Origin: Rosa chinensis
Lineage: Eukaryota > Streptophyta > Magnoliopsida > Rosales > Rosaceae
Reading direction: 5' to 3'
NCBI RefSeq assembly: GCF_002994745.2
Contig: NC_037090.1
Span: 25,967,501 to 26,031,500, forward strand
DNA length: 64,000 nt
Shown here: piece after piece, positions 59,414 through 64,000 of the stretch
Position numbering within the stretch: position 1 is the stretch's first letter
How the letters are laid out: every line of letters starts with the position of its first letter
The notes under the pieces: model-generated
Databases searched by the model: none
What the model was told of the DNA's origin: nothing
Seen by the model: only the letters and a program-made list of their open reading frames with translations
Program-made: the position numbers and the translations under genes

Positions 59414-59998
59414 CCCAAAAAAAAAAAAGAGCTAATGAGAGTCCCTCTTTATTTTTCATTTAGGTAGTTGATGACCTCGGGAACTTTCAATACAAATGTC
59501 CAGAAGATGATCTTTTTACAACTTTGACCGGCCCTGCCACAGAATGTTCCAAGTTGTTTGCTGTATGGCATTCACAATATCGAGTTAATTGTGCCTGAGA
59601 AAGATGATGTTGTGTATAAATATCTTCTTCAAAATGGAGCAGCACTAACAGACGTGCTGGTTTTTGCCGGATTTGAACAATATGACGCAATCTGTGGGGA
59701 ATTTGCAGCATGCAAGACGGGTGAACTTTGTGTAATTCACTTCAAAAAAATAGCAAAAAATAAACCAGAAAAGAAGGACGAGAATGAAGCCAGAGAGAAG
59801 GTGAACTGACTGCTTGTGAAGATTGTACTTGTTTTGAAGATTTCATATTTTGGTTATAACGAGAAGTAGGGATCATTTGCTGATATACTTGAGCAATGTG
59901 CAGATTTTAAGACTGGTTCTGAGATTATTAGGTTGGCTATAGATAATACCCAAAGAGAAGTAAGGTGTAGTGTTGGTGGAAGCATCATGAAGATTGTA

Positions 59999-60620
59999 CA
60001 GGTTGATAGAATTAATGTTTTCCTACTCCATCTGCGAATGTTCGCTAAAGTGCGTTCGCGAGATGAGGTCACCGCGGAGAAAAGTTTGTTAAGTAAGTTC
60101 GTCGCGAATGTTCGCTAAGTGCGTTCGCGAGGATGACGTCACTGCGGGGAAAAGTAAGAAGCAAGTTAGCTGAGAAGTAGTGTTCGCGAATAACAGTTCG
60201 CGGAATAACTAAGTCTGTTGTTCGCGAAGGTTGAGTATTTTCGCTGTCGCAAAACATGCTGCAGTGAAAGTCTTAACTACGGTGAAAGATATTTTACAGC
60301 CACTTGCATTACTGTTTGCTCCACTCAAAATTAAGCTAGATATTTTGTATCTAAAGTACTTTTAATCTAGTTTAATATGCTTTTATCTTAGATATTTTGT
60401 AGGTTAATCTTGTACCCTATATAAGGGAAAATGTTGGTTGATGTAAAAGAGTGAACAAGTTCAGAAACTCAAGTACACAAGTTTGCTGGGTTAAGTTGAT
60501 CTGTTCATGCTTCATTTGCTACTGCAAATTAATCAAATCAACAAGTTGTAGTTTCGATTATATTTTGTTCAAATACAAAATAAAAGCTATCAAAATTTTA
60601 TAAATATATTCAACACAGGT
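59999..60620 (+). mobile_element. Solo LTR with 5-bp target duplication
   Basis: LTR 60004-60615 (612 bp) starts TG and ends CA, flanked by caggt (59999-60003, 60616-60620). It contains a TATA-like ctatataaggg near 60418, a plausible transcription start region, and a 3' part matching the R-U5 layout. Two diverged copies of an approximately 69-bp unit (cgaatgttcgctaa.. at about 60036 and 60105) lie in the 5' half. The second carries the palindrome TGACGTCA at 60134-60141, a bZIP/TGA-factor site. The superfamily (copia is likely from the size) is not decided by the sequence. Confidence 0.85.
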
Positions 60621-61329
60621 TGTGCATGTTTTTGAAGATTGCAAATATTATTTGGTTGCTGACATCCCTGTGGTGCATTATCATTTACAATGGAAAGCAT
60701 AAACAAAGTTACATATTTTCCTTGAATATGTGTAAACCGAGTATATGCATTCAGTCTTGCTATTTTGATTTTTAATGTTACTGTTGGTTCTATTTAGAGT
60801 ATATAGTTGGATCTTTTGGTCTAATGATATGCGGCAGTCACAGTACGTAGTAGCATGTTTCCGTAATATACCTGAATATTTGTTTTTTTTATATTTTTTT
60901 TTTAGCAAAGTCTCATCATCTTATACAGAAGTGCAACTTTCTGACATCGGAATGCTTAATACTGATTCGTGCATTGGATTAAATTAGAAAACCAACCATG
61001 TGGGAAATAGGGACGCATGTTCCTTAGGAAGGGAAGAAACCCTTGTTCAACCGCTACAAATTTTCAAACGTGTCATTTAAGCTACTAAACAAAACACTAT
61101 AAAGGTTTCTGCTGGTAATTCAATTGCGGCCTCTAAACATCAACTCATGACAAGAAAGATCTGACAGCATGCAGGTATCAAAACTAAAGTATAGGGTGTC
61201 TCGGCCAAGCTACTAGTATAATAATTACATTGCTTCTGGGTTATGATCCAACCTACTATAGATAAAACTGTTAATCCGCCTGCTGGTAATCTCCAGCAGG
61301 TACTAAACAGTTCTATAACAGGGCTACTT
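60621..61329. other. Intergenic, diverged duplicate block
   Basis: No gene recognised. From about 61080 the DNA resembles the later block at 61.76 kb (ctgctggta..tcaactcatgacaagaaag against catgataagaaag), which suggests a local tandem duplication of about 0.65 kb. Confidence 0.4.
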
Positions 61330-61580
61330 GTTCAGTCATCAAGAATCTTCTGTGTATCCAAATGGCGACTCCTGCATGTCTTTCCTTCGACTCCACTACC
61401 ACTTGTAGCAATTGACATTGACAAGAACATCAAATTGAGGAGTTTCTGCAAACTAATATCCCAAGTCTGACGCAATATATCTGAGATCGCTTAGGTTCTG
61501 CAGGTTCATTAGTACTGATTGGCAACTAATCATTATTTCTCAAGGACCCAAACCAAGAATAAACTCATATATGTATTAAC
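61330..61580 (-). pseudogene. C53 exon fragment, copy 3
   Basis: catcaagaatcttct (61338), acatcaaattgaggagtttc (61427) and ctcaaggacccaaacca (61540) run collinearly with 24182-24465 of C53 (ATG8-binding exon; gggcccaaaccatt in the parent). Many gaps, no open frame. Confidence 0.6.
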
Positions 61581-61929
61581 AAATCATTGACGTGGTTTAG
61601 CTTCAACGGAATAAATTTAACATGAGCAAATTAAAAGAATGTGTGTCTCTAGGCCCTCCCAATTAAAAAAATATCTTTAGTTATATTTATTGATTATGCC
61701 GTTGGCTGCACAATGAATACTCAACTACAGCTATGTACTCCATCAAGCTACTAAAGATAAAAATTTTAGTGTACGTACCTGCTGGTACTATATATCAACT
61801 CATGATAAGAAAGCTCCACTATCTGACCAGTGACCTCAAATATCAGAACCAGACTCATAGGTTCTCTCAGCAAGATCACTACTTCCCGAAGAAGTCAAGA
61901 ACACAAGGCATTTGACTATGGAAAGAGGC

Positions 61930-62150
61930 TACTATCAAAAATCTTGTTCATATACGCACTCCTCCTGTCTTCCTCAGTTTCAGTTGTTTGAGTAGAAGTA
62001 CCAAGAGCAGATGTTTGATATACGTCCAGGATAAATTTTGGCAATTCACATTAACTTGAGGAGCTGCAAACTACTATCCCAAGTCATGTCTGACCCAGAG
62101 ATGTCTGATTTTTACAGCTTTATTTGGAGAACTCTGCAAGATGACCTAAA
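61930..62150 (-). pseudogene. C53 exon fragment, copy 4
   Basis: caaaaatcttgttcatatac (61937) through gttgtttgagtagaagta, gagcagatgtttga and ggagaactctgcaagat (62129) aligns with 24188-24425 of the parent (caacaacattcgg region missing). No open frame. Copies 3 and 4 arose by tandem duplication or by two separate events. Confidence 0.7.
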
Positions 62151-64000
62151 TGAACAAGATACCTGAGCTGAAAAATGAACTCAATTCAGACGAATTATAA
62201 GCTGAAAACCAAACATACAATCCAATACCAAGAAAAGGAAGGTTAAGTTCAGGCCTAGTTTTCTAGGGTGGAGCAAAAATCATGGAAAAGGTGATTATGG
62301 AGAATATCAAAGAAATCATCTACTGACACTTTGACTAGAGTAAAATTTCAGTTGTATTTCCATGCTTGCATTTCTTGTTGCAAACAGGATTCCTCCCAGC
62401 TGAGAACAGATGTTACAGTTAAGAACTAAATACTGTTAAAGTAATACAGGGCATACCATTTCTAATCATTTTTATAACAAATGTTAACTACAGGCAAGTT
62501 AACTACGGCATAACATGAAAGCAAGCATAAAATTCCCAGTACACACCAATAGCAAAGGGGAAATGATAATGAAAAGAACAAAACAAAAAGGCTCCTAGTA
62601 TTTTTAGTTATAGGCACCTGTGTTCACTGTTCAGTACACACCAGCAGAACAGTTCCATGTTGCTTTTATACATTGTGAAATTTGCAGTTGAGAATACACC
62701 AATGAAATAGTCCATATCCTGATTGATAAGTGTACTGTTCATGTCAGTCTTAATTTGCTTAAAATTATTTTTCGCATCATTGATTCCATGATTTAGAATA
62801 TTCAAGCAGCAGGCTTGTAAAAATACCCATTGACTGAAACTGAGAAAAAAATAAGAAACAGACAGGCTATAGAATGATCCTAAGCTGCTGAGTACTTCCC
62901 CTTTTCCTCCATAAATCAAGCCTATACTAAATTACTGAAAAATTAAGCTTTTAAAAGAGATCCTACTGCATGAGGTCCCAAATATTTTGGAGGATTTGGC
63001 TCCCCCAATATGTTGGCCACTTTTTCCAAAGATCATGGCAATCGCTACAATATTCACGTAAAATATATATATGATTTGGTTTCTGTTCTTTTGTGATGCA
63101 TATCAAGCCACCCACCATGAGCACAAAGATAAGAAAACCAATACTGTGGTTCAACTTCAACAAATTTGAGGCAGTTAAATTCTACAACTTCTAGTGCCAT
63201 CATGTTGAAACATTCAAGGGTAACAGTTTGCCGAGGCAGCTGAACTGAAAAAACAATGTTTGCATAAAAAAAGAAATACCATTGATCCATTCCATGAGCG
63301 TCAGCCTTGCACTGATAAGATTCTGATCTCTTGTTCTATAATGTTTTTGTATTGCAGTCACGGTATCAGAGCAGTGATTCCTCAAATAATGTTACAAGGT
63401 TGCAATAGAGGTCCAGCTACGCCATCCCCTTTTGGTTTCTCAATTTCAGGAAATAGCTGGTTACCGTGAAATGTTTCATTAAATATTTCTATAAGGGACC
63501 TTCTTTCAATGGAGATATGATTGAACGCTTCTTGAAATCTCTGGTAGAACGCAGCATTGTGCACCCCTGTTACAAACAGATTAGAGAAAACTATAAAGAG
63601 AATGCACAATTATAGCAAACTATGCATGCCAAGCACATGTCTTTTACAGATTGAGTAAGAGAAGATACCTATCATGATTTTATTTACAACGTTTACCTAA
63701 TGCTGTCAATACTGGCCCGTCTGAATGCTGAAGATTTCATACGAGAAAGTCTGTTGTTGCAATTTAAGCATGAATTCAAGTAAAAGTAGCTGGGCTACAA
63801 GAAGTTCTTGGATGCCTATAGCAATTTCGTCTTATTTTCCTTGATTTGATTGCTGTTATATACACACACACATACTTACTTACAGTTCGGGGAATGACCT
63901 ACAAAGTAAATGAGTATCTACTCTTTTCAATAATCAACCAAATTCATCTATTTATCAACATCTAAACGCATTCTGTTATTTGATGATGAGAAGTTCAACG
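62151..64000. other. Duplicate of the 50.1-51.1 kb block with an inserted stretch
   Basis: 62480-62800 and 63720-64000 align with 50450-51070; 62900-63700 has no counterpart there and is probably an insertion. No complete gene is visible up to the window edge. Confidence 0.55.
63395..63570 (-). pseudogene. Unidentified coding exon fragment
   Basis: On the minus strand an acceptor-like tgtaacag precedes an open stretch beginning GVHNAAFYQRFQEAFNHISI, with ERRSLIEIFNETFHGNQLF following, and stopping after LLQPCNII near 63388. It reads like the last exon of a real gene, but I do not recognise it and see no partner exon with confidence. It lies inside the stretch that is absent from the paralogous block. 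Just left of it, tcacggtatcagagc (63358) resembles a retroelement primer site on the plus strand. Confidence 0.35.

Larger units (their letters stand above)
56996..59440 (+). mobile_element. LINE-like retroposon, its A-rich tail split by another element
   Basis: The 8-bp repeat taatgaga at 56996-57003 and 59433-59440 flanks this block. The paralogous intron (48391-48398, taatgagt) has a single copy, so the block is an insertion. The part 57004-57968 ends in an A-rich tail (aaaacgaaaaaaagaagaag), and the A-tract resumes at 59417-59428 after the nested fold-back element. I therefore read it as a roughly 0.97-kb retroposon with a variable-length duplication. It encodes no recognisable protein. 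The alternative is a single hAT-type insertion, since 8 bp also fits. Confidence 0.6.
55360..59809 (+). pseudogene. Paralogue of the FBD/LRR gene, torn apart by insertions
   Basis: Three blocks align with 48.1-48.7 kb: 55367-55443 (intron end and start of exon 2), 56823-57003 (rest of exon 2 and intron), and 59441-59809 (intron end and exon 3). Exon 2 has a 4-nt insertion (tagctagctg for tagctgctg-like) and a lost base. Exon 3 has a frameshift after FTTLTGPATECS. The tail keeps an open frame (VPEKDDVVYKYLLQNGAALTDVLVFAG..) and extends about 30 codons beyond its parent, ending in a Lys/Glu-rich stretch. Exon 1 is absent. Non-functional. Confidence 0.88.

Noticed and set aside
59463..59809. Second functional FBD gene
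   Set aside because: Exon 1 is missing, exon 2 is split by a transposon and frameshifted, and exon 3 has a frameshift.

Overview
The window is nuclear DNA of a dicotyledonous flowering plant. It has AT-rich intergenic DNA, intron-rich genes with GT..AG junctions, plant-only gene families (SBP-box factor with a miR156 site, STRUBBELIG-family receptor kinase, OEP16-3/B14.7, FBA-type F-box protein, FBD-like LRR protein) and a dense population of plant transposons. Gene style and transposon ends look like Rosaceae, but I cannot prove the family or species from the sequence alone. Exon models below were built by hand from reading frames and splice sites. The multi-exon coding sequences of the six conserved genes each sum to a multiple of three.

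Layout. 0-5.7 kb: repeats, chiefly a non-autonomous hAT element (8-bp TSD) carrying a nested LINE-like insertion that holds only an ORF1-type gene (16-bp TSD). 6.1-9.8 kb (+): SPL9/15-type SBP-box gene with an intact miR156 target and a small upstream ORF. 11.0-12.7 kb (-): GPATCH11-type G-patch protein, head to head with 13.4-18.4 kb (+): a 16-exon STRUBBELIG-receptor-family LRR kinase whose kinase domain lacks catalytic residues. 19.3-20.4 kb (-): broken tandem copy of the 3' part of the next gene. 22.9-26.0 kb (-): C53/CDK5RAP3, the UFMylation-linked ER-phagy receptor, with all its ATG8-interaction motifs visible. 26.1-40.9 kb: a 14-kb transposon-rich block (Tourist MITE, a MULE-type element inside another, microsatellites, a CACTA end, Ty3/gypsy ruins) bounded by two direct copies of one short promoter. 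41.5-43.8 kb (+): OEP16-3/complex I B14.7. 47.4-48.7 kb (+): FBD/LRR protein without an F-box. 51.5-52.7 kb (-): single-exon F-box protein. 54.8-64.0 kb: a decayed paralogous copy of the 48-51 kb segment, torn open by nested transposons (Harbinger-like with a MITE inside; LINE-like with a fold-back element in its tail and a hAT inside that), plus a solo LTR and further fragments of the C53 gene.

How things fit together. The conserved genes do not form one pathway. The clearest organising theme is duplication plus insertion. C53 and OEP16-3 look like a former head-to-head pair sharing one promoter, now separated by 14 kb with a promoter copy at each gene. Pieces of C53 occur at four other places, all in the same orientation as the gene. 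Three transposon insertions can be dated relative to the duplications because the paralogous copy retains the empty target site. I found no wholly new protein system. The strongest items for follow-up are the split promoter, the C53 fragment family and the insertion archive at 55-60 kb.
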